DNA of 64,000 bases, from assembly GCA_018268595.1 (NCBI GenBank), contig JAFDWH010000001.1:144547-208546 (forward strand), in the 5' to 3' direction. The notes under the pieces are model-generated. The model did no database searches. It saw only the letters and a program-made list of their open reading frames with translations, and had not been told where the DNA came from. Of the stretch, positions 44,028 to 53,169 are shown piece after piece (the first letter of the stretch is position 1; each line of letters opens with the position of its first letter). Source of the stretch: Actinomycetota bacterium. GTDB taxonomy: Bacteria; Actinomycetota; Thermoleophilia; Solirubrobacterales; Solirubrobacteraceae. The translations under genes and the position numbers were made by a program.

Positions 44028-45032
44028 ATGAAGCTGGAGCGTGTCGTCGTCACCGGCTGCGCCGGCTTCCTCGGATCGCATCTGTGCGAACAGCTGCTGG
44101 CCGGGGGGACCGAGGTCGTCGGGATCGACTGCTTCACCGACTACTACGCGCGCGACCTCAAGGAGCGCAACCTCGTCGAGCTGCGCGAGCACCCGCGCTT
44201 CACGCTGCTGGAGATCGACCTCAGCAGCGCGCGACTCGACGGCCTGCTCGAGGGCGTCGACGTCGTCTTCCACCTCGCGGCCCAGGCCGGCGTCCGCGGC
44301 AGCTTCGGCGAGACGTTCGCGACCTACCTGCGCAACAACGTGCAGGCGACGCAGCGGCTGCTCGAGGCGGCCGCGCAGCAGCAGCTCCCCCGCGTCGTCT
44401 ACGCCTCCTCGTCGTCCGTCTACGGCGACGCGGAGCGGCGCCCGACGCCGGAGAGCACCCCGCGCCAGCCGGTCTCGCCCTACGGCATGACGAAGGTCGC
44501 GACCGAGGAGCTGGCCGGCGTCTACGGGCGCACGCGCGGGGTCGACGCGATCGGGCTGCGCTACTTCACCGCGTACGGGCCGCGTCAGCGCCCGGACATG
44601 GCGTTCACGCGCTTCCTCACGCGCTCGCTCAAGCACGAGCCGCTGATCGTCTTCGGCGACGGCCGCCAGGTGCGCGACTTCACCTACGTGGACGACGTCG
44701 TCGCCGGCACGATCGCCGCGGCCGAGCGCGGGACCGCCGGAGCGGTCTACAACATAGGCGGCGGCACGCCCGTCGAGCTGCTCGAGGTGTTCGAGCTGAT
44801 CGGGGAGCTGCTGGAGCGGCCCGTCGACGTCGAGCATCGCGAGAGCGTCCTCGGCGACGCGCGCGCGACCGGCTCGAGCACGGAGCTCGCGGCCGCCGAC
44901 CTCGGCTACGCGCCGCAGGTCGACCTCGCGAGCGGGCTGGCGGCGCAGCTCGAATGGCTGCGCGAGCTGCTCGCCGAGACCGGCGTGCCGGTGCGCGACC
45001 GCGCGCGCGTCTCGCTCTCCTCGCGCGCATAG
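44028..45032 (+). CDS. NAD-dependent nucleotide-sugar epimerase (UDP-glucuronate 4-epimerase-like)
   Basis: A 334-residue extended SDR protein: VVVTGCAGFLGSHLCEQLL, DCFTDYYARDLKERNL, HLAAQAGVRGSFGE, SSSSVYGDAE, YGMTKVATEEL (Tyr-x3-Lys) and RYFTAYGPRQRPDMAF. The DYY and QAGVR segments favour UDP-glucuronate 4-epimerase over GalE. It would supply UDP-galacturonate or a related precursor to the exopolysaccharide locus. It begins 4 bases after the GGDEF-like gene, so both are co-transcribed. Confidence 0.9.
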   Translation: MKLERVVVTGCAGFLGSHLCEQLLAGGTEVVGIDCFTDYYARDLKERNLVELREHPRFTLLEIDLSSARLDGLLEGVDVVFHLAAQAGVRGSFGETFATYLRNNVQATQRLLEAAAQQQLPRVVYASSSSVYGDAERRPTPESTPRQPVSPYGMTKVATEELAGVYGRTRGVDAIGLRYFTAYGPRQRPDMAFTRFLTRSLKHEPLIVFGDGRQVRDFTYVDDVVAGTIAAAERGTAGAVYNIGGGTPVELLEVFELIGELLERPVDVEHRESVLGDARATGSSTELAAADLGYAPQVDLASGLAAQLEWLRELLAETGVPVRDRARVSLSSRA

Positions 45033-45052
45033 GCGACGCCCTCGCCCCACCT

Positions 45053-46222
45053 TTGCGACTCGTCGTCTACCTCGACCAGGCGTACTGGGAGACGCCGGAC
45101 GGCGTCGTCGCGGAGCGGGCGTTCGTCGAGTTCCTCGACGCGCTCGCCGCGCGCTGCACGCGCTTCACGCTGCTCGGGCGGATCAGCCCCGGCCCGCCGC
45201 GCGGCCACTACCGGATCGGCGACCGCGTCGACTTCCGCCCGCTGCCGGGCTACCGCAGCGCGGCCTCGCCGACCGCCGTCGCGCGCGCGCTGCCGGCGTC
45301 GCTGCGGCGCTTCCACGCGACGCTCGCGGACGCCGACGCCGTGTGGCTGCTCGGGCCGAGCCCGCTTGCGATCGCGTTCGCGCTCGCGGCGCTGGCACGT
45401 CGCGTCCCCGTCGTGCTGGGCGTCCGGCAGGACCTCCCGGCCTACGCGCGCAACCGCCATCCGGGGCGGCGCGCGGCGCACCTGGCCGCCGACGCGATGG
45501 AGGCCGCCTTCCGGCTGATCGGCCGGCGCGCGGACGTCGTCGCGGTCGGCGACGAGATCGCTGCGCACTACCGCCGCTCGCGGCGCGTGCTGCCGATCCT
45601 CGTCTCGCTCGTGCCGGAGGCGCATGTCGTCGCGCGCGCTCCGGAGCCGCCGGGCGGCGGCGGGCGCGAGCGACCGCTGACGGCGCTCAGCGTCGGCCGG
45701 CTCGACGAGGAGAAGAACCCGCTGCTGCTCGCCGACGCGCTCGCGCGGCTGCGTGCGCGCGACCCGCGCTGGCGCCTCGTCGTGTGCGGCGACGGACCGC
45801 TCGCCGGCGCGCTCGCGGAGCGCCTGGACGAGCTGGGCGTGGCCGAGCACGCGGAGCTGCGCGGCCACGTCACGTTCGACGGCGGCCTGAGCGAGCTGTA
45901 CCGCACGAGCGACGCGCTGCTGCACGTCTCGTGGACCGAGGGCGTGCCGCAGGTGCTGCTCGAAGCGTTCGCGGCCGGGCTCCCGGTCGTCGCGACGGAC
46001 GTCGGCGGCGTCGCGGCCGCGACCGGCGACGCGGCGCTGCTGATCCCGCCCGGCGACGCCGACGCGGCAGCCGCCGCGCTCGCGCGGGTCGGCGAGGACG
46101 CCGCGCTGCGCGCGCGGCTCGCCGAGGCCGGCATCGCGCGCATGCGCGACCACACGCTCGAGGCGGAGGTCGCCCGGCTGGCGCAGTTCGTCGCCGAGGC
46201 CGCCCGCCCCGGGCGCGGTTGA
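45053..46222 (+). CDS. GT4-type glycosyltransferase
   Basis: A 389-residue GT-B glycosyltransferase. The C-terminal half shows the family 4 pattern: LSVGRLDEEKNPLLLADAL, WRLVVCGDGPLAGAL, and the sugar-nucleotide EGVPQVLLEAFAAGLPVVAT (EX7E) motif near residue 305. The N-terminal acceptor half is divergent. No ATG or GTG is available; the TTG at 45053, 20 bases after the epimerase stop, is the best start. The donor and acceptor sugars are unknown. Confidence 0.87.
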   Translation: MRLVVYLDQAYWETPDGVVAERAFVEFLDALAARCTRFTLLGRISPGPPRGHYRIGDRVDFRPLPGYRSAASPTAVARALPASLRRFHATLADADAVWLLGPSPLAIAFALAALARRVPVVLGVRQDLPAYARNRHPGRRAAHLAADAMEAAFRLIGRRADVVAVGDEIAAHYRRSRRVLPILVSLVPEAHVVARAPEPPGGGGRERPLTALSVGRLDEEKNPLLLADALARLRARDPRWRLVVCGDGPLAGALAERLDELGVAEHAELRGHVTFDGGLSELYRTSDALLHVSWTEGVPQVLLEAFAAGLPVVATDVGGVAAATGDAALLIPPGDADAAAAALARVGEDAALRARLAEAGIARMRDHTLEAEVARLAQFVAEAARPGRG

Positions 46223-46307
46223 CCGGGACCGCCCGGCCCCGGGCGCCGTTGACCCGGCCCGCGCGCAGACGCGGCGACGTCCGTCAAACCCTCTCCAGAA
46301 CGACGTA

Positions 46308-46337
46308 ACGCACCGGGCGCCTAGGCGCCCGGTGCGT
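46308..46337. terminator. perfect 30-bp palindromic terminator
   Basis: Two perfectly complementary 15-base halves (46308-46322, 46323-46337) form a hairpin between the convergent GT4 gene and the LPFTG gene. It should stop transcription from both sides. Confidence 0.65.
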
Positions 46338-46362
46338 CAGCAACGTCCGTGTCTATGCGCTC

Positions 46363-46632
46363 TCAGGCCTTGCGATGGCCGGTGCTACGACGGAGCATCG
46401 CGCCCGCCGACACCAGCACGACACCAGCACCCAGCACGAGCACGAGGTTGAGACCCGTGAACGGCAGGCTGCTGCCGCTCGTCTCGACCGGACGGACCGC
46501 AGCAGCCTCGTTGCCGCCGGTGCCGCCACCCTGCGTGATGCCAGCGACGTTGGAGTAGCCGTCCGCAGCCATTGCCGTAGCCGGAACAACCAACATCGTC
46601 ATGATCGCCGTGAGAAGCAGAAGCTTCTTCAT
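46363..46632 (-). CDS. small secreted protein with LPFTG sortase-type anchor
   Basis: An 89-residue protein: signal peptide MKKLLLLTAIMTMLVVPATAM with cleavage near AMA-A, a 35-residue Gly/Thr-rich mature part (GGGTGGNEAAA), then SLPFTG, a hydrophobic helix (LNLVLVLGAGVVLVSAGAML) and a basic tail RRSTGHRKA. This is a full LPXTG cell-wall sorting signal, but the passenger is tiny. Unlike most neighbours it has a strong AGGAGGG Shine-Dalgarno and a -10 TATACT. No sortase gene is in the window. It lies directly downstream, on the same strand, of the Wzy-type gene. Confidence 0.85.
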   Translation of the reverse strand: MKKLLLLTAIMTMLVVPATAMAADGYSNVAGITQGGGTGGNEAAAVRPVETSGSSLPFTGLNLVLVLGAGVVLVSAGAMLRRSTGHRKA

Positions 46633-46695
46633 TGGACCCTCCTGATCCAAGAACAACCCGCAAAACCTCCGCGAAGGCTTCGCGAAGTCGTGCAA

Positions 46696-46724
46696 AGTAT
46701 ACGCAAAGTTCCCTCAGTTGCCAG
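46696..46724 (-). promoter_or_regulatory. promoter of the LPFTG protein gene
   Basis: On the minus strand CTGGCA (46719-46724), a 17-base spacer and TATACT (46696-46701) form a good sigma-70-type promoter. It gives a leader of about 60 bases containing a CGCGAAG/CTTCGCG palindrome. Confidence 0.6.
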
Positions 46725-46754
46725 TGTCCAGGTTCGACGACGACACCCGGAGTC

Positions 46755-48716
46755 CTACGCAGGTTGCGCCAAGACTGTGCGCAGGGCGCGCAGCGGGTCG
46801 ACGGGTCGCCCGGCCCGCACGGCGCGCTGGGCTTGGCGCACCAACGCTTCGCGCGGATTGCGCGCCCGCGCGCCGGCCAGCTGGCGCAGCGCGGCGGCGC
46901 GCTCGCCGCGGACGGCGGCCAGCAGGCCCAGCTCGAAGCGCGAGAACCAGTCGGACGGGTCGCGCGCCGCGGCGCGCTCGAACGCCGCCGCGGCGCGGCG
47001 CTGGCGATGCGCCTCGAGCGCGACGATCCCCTCCGCGCGCGCGGGTATCACCGCGAGCGGGTCGAGCGACTGCGCGCGGCGCAGGTCGGCCAGCGCGGCG
47101 GCGGGGTCGCGGTGCGCGGCGGCGAGCCCTGACGCGGTCAGCGTCGCGGCCGCGAAGACGGGGATCGCCGCCAGCGCCGCGAGCGTGAGCGCCGCCGCCA
47201 GCCCCCACGGCAGCCGGCGCCGATCGGCCGCGGCGCCCCGCGCGGACGCGACGGCGGCCGCCGCGAGGCCGGCCGCGGGGATCGTGAGCGCGGCGAACGC
47301 GTCGATCCAGTCGCCGCTCGCGTGCACCAGCACGACGAGCAGCGGCAGCGCCGCGGCGGCGGCCAGCGCCCGCCCCTCGGCGGACGCGCCACGAAGGCGC
47401 GTCGCGAGCGCCGCCAGCCAACCGCCGCAGAACGCCAGCAGCGCGACGAGCCCGGCGATCCCCAGCTCGGCGAGCGTGCCCAGCCAGACGCTGTGCGCGA
47501 AGCGCGGCGCCTTGGCGGTGTGGCGGCGCGCGAGGTACGGCGCCGCGAAGTTGCCCATCCCGGCGCCCAGCAGCGGCTTGTCGGCGGCGACCGCGAGCGC
47601 GACCCGCCAGTAGTCGGAGCGGTTCGAGCCGAGATCGCCCGTGAAGCGCGTGTCGGCCTGCTCGAGCGTCGCGTAGTGGGGGTGCGTGAAGCTGTCGTAG
47701 CGGTCGTGCAGCCAGTGGACCGGGCTGCCGACGGCGACCGCGAAGGCGACCGCGCCGGCCACCACGGCGAGGCAGGTCGCGGCCGCGGCGGCGTGGTTGA
47801 GGCGGCGCATCGCGGCCTTCGAGGGCGCGACGCGCAGGTCGAGCGCGACGTAGGCGACCGCGAGCAGGAGCAGGCCGAAGCCGAGCGCGAGCAGGGCCGT
47901 GACGGCGTCGTCGAGCGCGTGCTCCGGGACGCCCGCGAGCGTCGCGTTGCGCACGTCGAGCAACGTCGGCGCGACTGCCGCGGCGCCCGCCAGCGCGAGC
48001 GCCAGCGGCGCCAGCAGCCGCAGCCGGCTCGGCACGAGCGCGAGCGCGAGCGCCAGCACGACGGCGGCCGAGAGCGCGGCCCCGCGGCTCTGCGTCAAGA
48101 GGCTCGCGGCGAGCAGCACGCCGCCGACCGGCAGCGCCGCGATCCGCAGCGCCGGGTCGCGCTCGCGGCGGGAGGCGAGCACGAGTGCCGGCAGCGCCCC
48201 CATCAGGCACAGCGCGGCGGTCGCGTTCGGGTAGCCGGTCGGCATCAGCAGGCGGCCGTCGTCGAGCCGCTCCGGCTGCGCGAGCGCCGCCGCGAGGCCG
48301 GAGACGACGCCCGCCAGGCACGCCAGCGGCCAGACCGCGAGCGCCGCGACGAGCGCGCGGCGCCCCGGCGGCCACAGCAGCGGCAGCGCGAACGCGGCCA
48401 GCAGCAGCCACAGCCGCAGCGCGCCGCTCGATGCGAAGTCGGTGTCGTCCGCCCACAGCAGCGAGAGCGTGCTCCACGCCGCCAGCGCCGCGAGGCCGGC
48501 GAGCGCGACGAGCCGCGGGCGGTCGAGCGCCGCCGGCCGCGCGAAGCGCGCGAGCAGCAGCGCCGCGAGCGCAAGGTACGCGAGGCCCGGCGCCCACACC
48601 GTGACCGGGTAGCCGCCGTCCCAGGTCGCCCACCAGACCCACAGCGGGATCGCCAGCAGCAGCGCCGGGCCGTCCGCGAGCAGCGCGCCCGCCGCAGCCG
48701 CGGCGCGCCGGATCAT
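46755..48716 (-). CDS. O-antigen ligase / Wzy-type polymerase with C-terminal TPR-like repeats
   Basis: A 653-residue membrane protein with about a dozen helices. The Wzy_C-type centre is visible as LLMPTGYPNATAALCLMGAL, ASLLTQSRGAALSAAVVLAL, and DKPLLGAGMGNFAAPYLARR followed by HSVWLGTLAELGIAGL. The last 130 residues are soluble and helical, with TPR-like repeats (HRDPAAALADLRRAQSLDPL, AAAAFERAAARDPSDWFSRF). It polymerises or ligates lipid-linked glycan outside the membrane. ATG at 48716 overlaps the stop of the upstream GT4 gene as ATGA. Confidence 0.88.
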   Translation of the reverse strand: MIRRAAAAAGALLADGPALLLAIPLWVWWATWDGGYPVTVWAPGLAYLALAALLLARFARPAALDRPRLVALAGLAALAAWSTLSLLWADDTDFASSGALRLWLLLAAFALPLLWPPGRRALVAALAVWPLACLAGVVSGLAAALAQPERLDDGRLLMPTGYPNATAALCLMGALPALVLASRRERDPALRIAALPVGGVLLAASLLTQSRGAALSAAVVLALALALVPSRLRLLAPLALALAGAAAVAPTLLDVRNATLAGVPEHALDDAVTALLALGFGLLLLAVAYVALDLRVAPSKAAMRRLNHAAAAATCLAVVAGAVAFAVAVGSPVHWLHDRYDSFTHPHYATLEQADTRFTGDLGSNRSDYWRVALAVAADKPLLGAGMGNFAAPYLARRHTAKAPRFAHSVWLGTLAELGIAGLVALLAFCGGWLAALATRLRGASAEGRALAAAAALPLLVVLVHASGDWIDAFAALTIPAAGLAAAAVASARGAAADRRRLPWGLAAALTLAALAAIPVFAAATLTASGLAAAHRDPAAALADLRRAQSLDPLAVIPARAEGIVALEAHRQRRAAAAFERAAARDPSDWFSRFELGLLAAVRGERAAALRQLAGARARNPREALVRQAQRAVRAGRPVDPLRALRTVLAQPA

Positions 48717-49852
48717 CCCCGCGCGACCTCGGCGTAGAGCTCGGCGTGGCGGCGCGCGACCGCGCCGAGCGCGTGCTCGCGCTCGACCAGCGCGCGGCCG
48801 GCGCGCGCGAGCCGCTGCGCGAGCTCGACGTCGGTCAGCACGCGCGCGAGCGCGTCCGCGAGCGCGCCGGCGTCGCGCGCGGGCACGAGCAGCCCGGCCT
48901 CGTCGCCGCCGAGCAGCTCGGGCACGCCGCCGACGGCGGTCGCCACGCACGGCAGCCCGGCGTCGAGCGCCTCCAGCAGGCTGAGCGGCAGGCCCTCGTG
49001 CCACGAGGGGAGGCAGAAGGCGTCGGCGGCGGCGAGCAGCTCGCCGACGTCGCCGCGGCGGCCGAGCAGCCGCAGCGTCCCCTCCAGCCCCAGCTCGGCG
49101 GCCTGCCGCTCGAGCGGCTCGCGCTCGGGGCCGGCGCCGGCGACCGCCACCACGAGCCCGGGCAGGCGCGCGCGCAGCGCGGCGGCCGCCTCGGCCAGCT
49201 CGCCGATCCCCTTCTCGCGCTGCAGCCGCGCGACGCACACGACGAGCGGCCCGGCGCGGTCGCCGAGCAGCTCGGCCCGCAGTGTGGCCGGGTCGAAGCC
49301 GGCCGCGGGTCGCGGCGCGGCCGGGGCGTTGGGGATCACGCGCAGGCGCTTGCCCGGGATGCGGAAGGCGCGGCCGAAGGCGTCGGCGACCTCCTGCGAG
49401 GGCGCGACGATCCGCGCCGACAGGTGCGCGCTCCAGCCGTCGAGCAGCACGTGCGAGCGCAGGTCCTCGGCGTTCGGCCCCGGCATCGTGTGGACCGTCG
49501 TCACGTGCGGGACGCGCAGCAGCCGCGCCGCCGCGCGCGAGTGGATGTTCGCCGTCGAGAGGTGCGAGTGGACGACCGCGGGGCGGAACGCGCGGATCGC
49601 GCCGAGCAGTCCGCGCAGCAGGCGTGGGTCGGAGATGCGCGCGACGTCGAGCACCCACATGCGCTCGGTGTGCGCGCGCATCGCGCGCAGGTGGTCCGCG
49701 TTGGCCGATGCGGCCGACGGCACGAGCAGCGCGTTGGCCGCCAGCCGGTCCTCGTCGAGCGCCCGCACGAGCGCCGTCAGCAGCGCCTCTGCGCCCCCCG
49801 TGCGCAGGCTGTCGATCACGTGCAGGACGCGCAATGGGGAACGGTCCGGCAT
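48713..49852 (-). CDS. GT4-type glycosyltransferase
   Basis: A 379-residue GT-B enzyme. The N-terminal RVLHVIDSLRTGGAEALLTAL is the typical acceptor-domain start, with VVHSHLSTANIHSR and VTTVHTMPGPN. In the donor half, VVCVARLQREKGIGELAEAA and the EX7E motif EGLPLSLLEALDAGLPCVAT are clear. It is translationally coupled to the Wzy-type gene. It is divergent, with a 57-base gap, from another GT4 gene at 49910. Confidence 0.92.
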   Translation of the reverse strand: MPDRSPLRVLHVIDSLRTGGAEALLTALVRALDEDRLAANALLVPSAASANADHLRAMRAHTERMWVLDVARISDPRLLRGLLGAIRAFRPAVVHSHLSTANIHSRAAARLLRVPHVTTVHTMPGPNAEDLRSHVLLDGWSAHLSARIVAPSQEVADAFGRAFRIPGKRLRVIPNAPAAPRPAAGFDPATLRAELLGDRAGPLVVCVARLQREKGIGELAEAAAALRARLPGLVVAVAGAGPEREPLERQAAELGLEGTLRLLGRRGDVGELLAAADAFCLPSWHEGLPLSLLEALDAGLPCVATAVGGVPELLGGDEAGLLVPARDAGALADALARVLTDVELAQRLARAGRALVEREHALGAVARRHAELYAEVARG

Positions 49853-49909
49853 GCGCGCGCAGTGTACGGAACGGCAAAGCGGCAAGGCCGGGCGTCATCA
49901 TGCAGGCGA

Positions 49910-51031
49910 ATGCGCGTCGCGATGGTCGTCCAGAGCTATCCGCCCGTGCTGGGCGGCGCACAGCGGCAGGTGCAGCGGCTCGGGCCGCTGCTGGAGCGCC
50001 GCGGCGTGGCCGTGACGGTCGTGACGCGGCGGCCGCCGGGCACGCCGCTGCGCGCGCGCGAGCCGGGAATCGACGTGCTGCGCCTGCCCGTCCCCGGCGT
50101 CCGCGGCGCCGACTCGCTCGCCTACACCGCCGCCGGCGTGGCGACGCTCGCGCGCTTGCGCCCGGACGTGGTGCACGTCCACGACCTGATGTCACCCGCG
50201 CTGATCGCGCTGATCGCGAGCCCGCTCGTGCGCGCGCCCGTCGTCGCCAAGGTCGCCTCCACCGGCACGGGCGGCGACGTCGACCGCCTGCTGCACAAGC
50301 CGCTCGGCGCGCGCCGCATGGACGCGATGGCACGCCGCTTCGCCGCCTTCGTCTGCATCAGCGGCGCGATCGAGCGCGAGCTGAGCGCGCACGGCGTCCC
50401 CCCGGAGCGCCTGCGCGCGATCCCCAACGGCGTCGACGCCGACGTCTTCCGCCCGGCCGACGAGGACGAGCGCGCGGCCGCGCGCGCGGCGCTCGGACTC
50501 CCCGCGGACCTGCCGCTGGCGCTCTACTGCGGGCGCTTCGCCGCCGTCAAGCGCCTCGACGTGCTGATCGAGGCGTTGCGCGACGTGCCGATGCGGCTGC
50601 TGCTCGTCGGCGAGGGCGAGGAGCGCGAGCGGCTGGAGCGGCTCGCCGCCGACCCGGCGCTCGGCGGGCGCGTCACGCTGCGCACGGTGGTCGACGAGCC
50701 GGCGCCGCTCTACCGCGCCGCCGACCTGTACGTCAGCGCCTCCTCGACCGAGGGGATGTCCGGCTCGGTGCTGGAGGCGATGGCGAGCGGCCTGCCGGTC
50801 GTCGCCGCGCCGGCGAGCGGCATGCCGGAGCTGCTCGGCGGCGGCGCCGGCGTCGCGCTCGAGGACGACGGCCCGGCGGCGTTCGCGACGGCGCTGGGCG
50901 AGCTGGCGCAGGCGCCCGAGCGCGGCGCCGCGATCGGCGCGGCCGCCCGCGCGCGCGCCGTCGCCGACTACTCGCTGGCCGCGACCGCCGACCGGCTGGC
51001 GGCGCTCTACGCGGAGTTGGCCGGCCGATGA
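49910..51031 (+). CDS. GT4-type glycosyltransferase
   Basis: A 373-residue GT-B enzyme: MVVQSYPPVLGGAQRQVQRL at the N-terminus, VVHVHDLMSPALIALI, then YCGRFAAVKRLDVLIEAL and EGMSGSVLEAMASGLPVVAA (EX7E) in the donor-binding domain. The ATG at 49910 is taken, since it opens directly into the first strand; the ATG at 49900 is in another frame. It overlaps the deacetylase gene as ATGA. Confidence 0.93.
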   Translation: MRVAMVVQSYPPVLGGAQRQVQRLGPLLERRGVAVTVVTRRPPGTPLRAREPGIDVLRLPVPGVRGADSLAYTAAGVATLARLRPDVVHVHDLMSPALIALIASPLVRAPVVAKVASTGTGGDVDRLLHKPLGARRMDAMARRFAAFVCISGAIERELSAHGVPPERLRAIPNGVDADVFRPADEDERAAARAALGLPADLPLALYCGRFAAVKRLDVLIEALRDVPMRLLLVGEGEERERLERLAADPALGGRVTLRTVVDEPAPLYRAADLYVSASSTEGMSGSVLEAMASGLPVVAAPASGMPELLGGGAGVALEDDGPAAFATALGELAQAPERGAAIGAAARARAVADYSLAATADRLAALYAELAGR

Positions 51032-51771
51032 GGGACGTGCTCGTGCTCTGCTACCACGGCGTCAGCGACACGTGGCCGTCGCAGCTCGCCGTCGCGCCGG
51101 AGACGCTGGAGGAGCAGGTCGCGCGGCTGCTCGCGCGCGGCTACCGGCCGGCGACGTTCCGCGAGGCGGTGCTCGACCCGCCGGCGCCCCGCACGCTCGC
51201 GGTCACGTTCGACGACGCCTGCCGCTCGGTCCACGAGCTGGCGTTGCCGGTGCTGCGCTCGCTCGGCGTCCCCGGCTGCGTCTACGCGCCGACGAGCTGG
51301 ATCGGCCGGACGGAGCCGATGCGCTGGGCGGGGATCGAGGAGTGGCACGGCGGGCCGCACGAGCGCGAGCTGCTGCCGATGTCGTGGGAGCAGCTCGGCG
51401 AGGTCGCCGAGGAGGGCTGGGAGGTCGGCTCGCACACCTGCACCCACCCTCATCTCACACAGCTCGACGACGCGACGCTCGCGGAGGAGCTGCGCGCCTC
51501 GCGCGAGCTGTGCGCGGCGCGCCTCGGGCGCGCGTGCGACACGATCGCCTACCCGTACGGCGACGTCGACGGGCGCGTCGTCGCGGCGACCGCGGCGGCC
51601 GGCTACGCGGCTGCCGGCTCGATCGCCTCCAAGCGCCCGCCGGCGCCGCTCGACTGGCCGCGCGTGGGAATCTGGCGCGCCGACGCGCGCTGGCGCGCCG
51701 AGCTGAAGACGGCGCCGCTCGTGCGCCGCCTGCGCGCGCGCGAGCAGTTGCCCGGGCGCCGCAGCCCCTGA
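51028..51771 (+). CDS. polysaccharide deacetylase (CE4/NodB family)
   Basis: A 247-residue NodB-domain protein: VLVLCYHGVSDTWP, the Asp-Asp motif in LAVTFDDACRSVHELA, and the metal His motif GSHTCTHPHLTQLDD near residue 136, then AYPYGDVDGRVV. It is likely to N-deacetylate the polymer made by this locus. It is coupled to the GT4 gene upstream. The stop at 51771 is followed by the regulatory region of the first lyase-like gene. Confidence 0.92.
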   Translation: MRDVLVLCYHGVSDTWPSQLAVAPETLEEQVARLLARGYRPATFREAVLDPPAPRTLAVTFDDACRSVHELALPVLRSLGVPGCVYAPTSWIGRTEPMRWAGIEEWHGGPHERELLPMSWEQLGEVAEEGWEVGSHTCTHPHLTQLDDATLAEELRASRELCAARLGRACDTIAYPYGDVDGRVVAATAAAGYAAAGSIASKRPPAPLDWPRVGIWRADARWRAELKTAPLVRRLRAREQLPGRRSP

Positions 51772-51911
51772 CGGACGCGCCACCGCCGGCGGCCCGCCAC
51801 AGCTGGCGCGCCGGCCGCCCGAACAGTCGTCCAGACGCCGCCGGCGCGATCAAGCGCCGGGGGCCGCCCCGCCGATTCGGACGGACAGCGAGCGCTCAGG
51901 CCGGCGCTGGC
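51772..51911 (+). promoter_or_regulatory. promoter region of the first lyase-like gene with sigma-28-like elements
   Basis: A sigma-28-like pair TCAAG (51850-51854), 16 bases, GCCGATT (51871-51877) lies about 35 bases upstream of the riboswitch-like leader. A small AGCGC/GCGCT hairpin (51891-51895, 51904-51908) sits just before it, in the same place as a larger hairpin in the second copy. No gene is seen. Confidence 0.5.
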
Positions 51912-51992
51912 TCTCGACAACGGCACACCCGCCGCGAGGCGGGGTCGCAAAGCCAGGGGCCTCTCAGAGGCAGCCCAGCCACCGAAGGAGCA
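51912..51992 (+). promoter_or_regulatory. putative class I c-di-GMP (GEMM) riboswitch, copy 1
   Basis: This 81-base segment is repeated without a mismatch at 53086-53166. It shows GGCACACC, a P2 hairpin CCCGCC-GCGA-GGCGGG with a GNRA tetraloop (51928-51943), the hallmark CGCAAAGCC (51946-51954), a P3 stem GCCTC-TCA-GAGGC (51959-51971), and AGCCACCG. This is the layout of GEMM-I aptamers. The Shine-Dalgarno AAGGAG follows at once, 6 bases before the ATG, so control of translation is likely. The 5' strand of P1 fits less well, leaving room for a variant ligand. Confidence 0.7.
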
Positions 51993-51996
51993 TCCG

Positions 51997-52992
<996 letters not shown>

Positions 52993-53023
52993 GCGGAAGC
53001 GTCCAGGCTCCGCGCGCGGCGGG

Positions 53024-53081
53024 TCAAGCGCGCGGGGCCCGCGGCCGATCACTCGGGGGAAGCGCTCGACGGATCGAGCGC
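53024..53081 (+). promoter_or_regulatory. sigma-28-like promoter and hairpin before the second lyase-like gene
   Basis: TCAAG (53024-53028), 15 bases, GCCGATCA (53044-53051) form a FliA/WhiG-like promoter. A perfect 8-bp hairpin GCGCTCGA-CGGA-TCGAGCGC (53062-53081) follows and would lie at the 5' end of the transcript, immediately before the riboswitch-like segment. Confidence 0.55.
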
Positions 53082-53085
53082 AGGT

Positions 53086-53166
53086 TCTCGACAACGGCAC
53101 ACCCGCCGCGAGGCGGGGTCGCAAAGCCAGGGGCCTCTCAGAGGCAGCCCAGCCACCGAAGGAGCA
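53086..53166 (+). promoter_or_regulatory. putative class I c-di-GMP (GEMM) riboswitch, copy 2
   Basis: Identical over 81 bases to 51912-51992, while the sequences on both sides differ, so the element is either under strong selection or recently duplicated. The P2 hairpin is at 53102-53117, CGCAAAGCC at 53120-53128 and P3 at 53133-53145. AAGGAG ends 5 bases before the ATG at 53170. Confidence 0.7.
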
Positions 53167-53169
53167 CGG

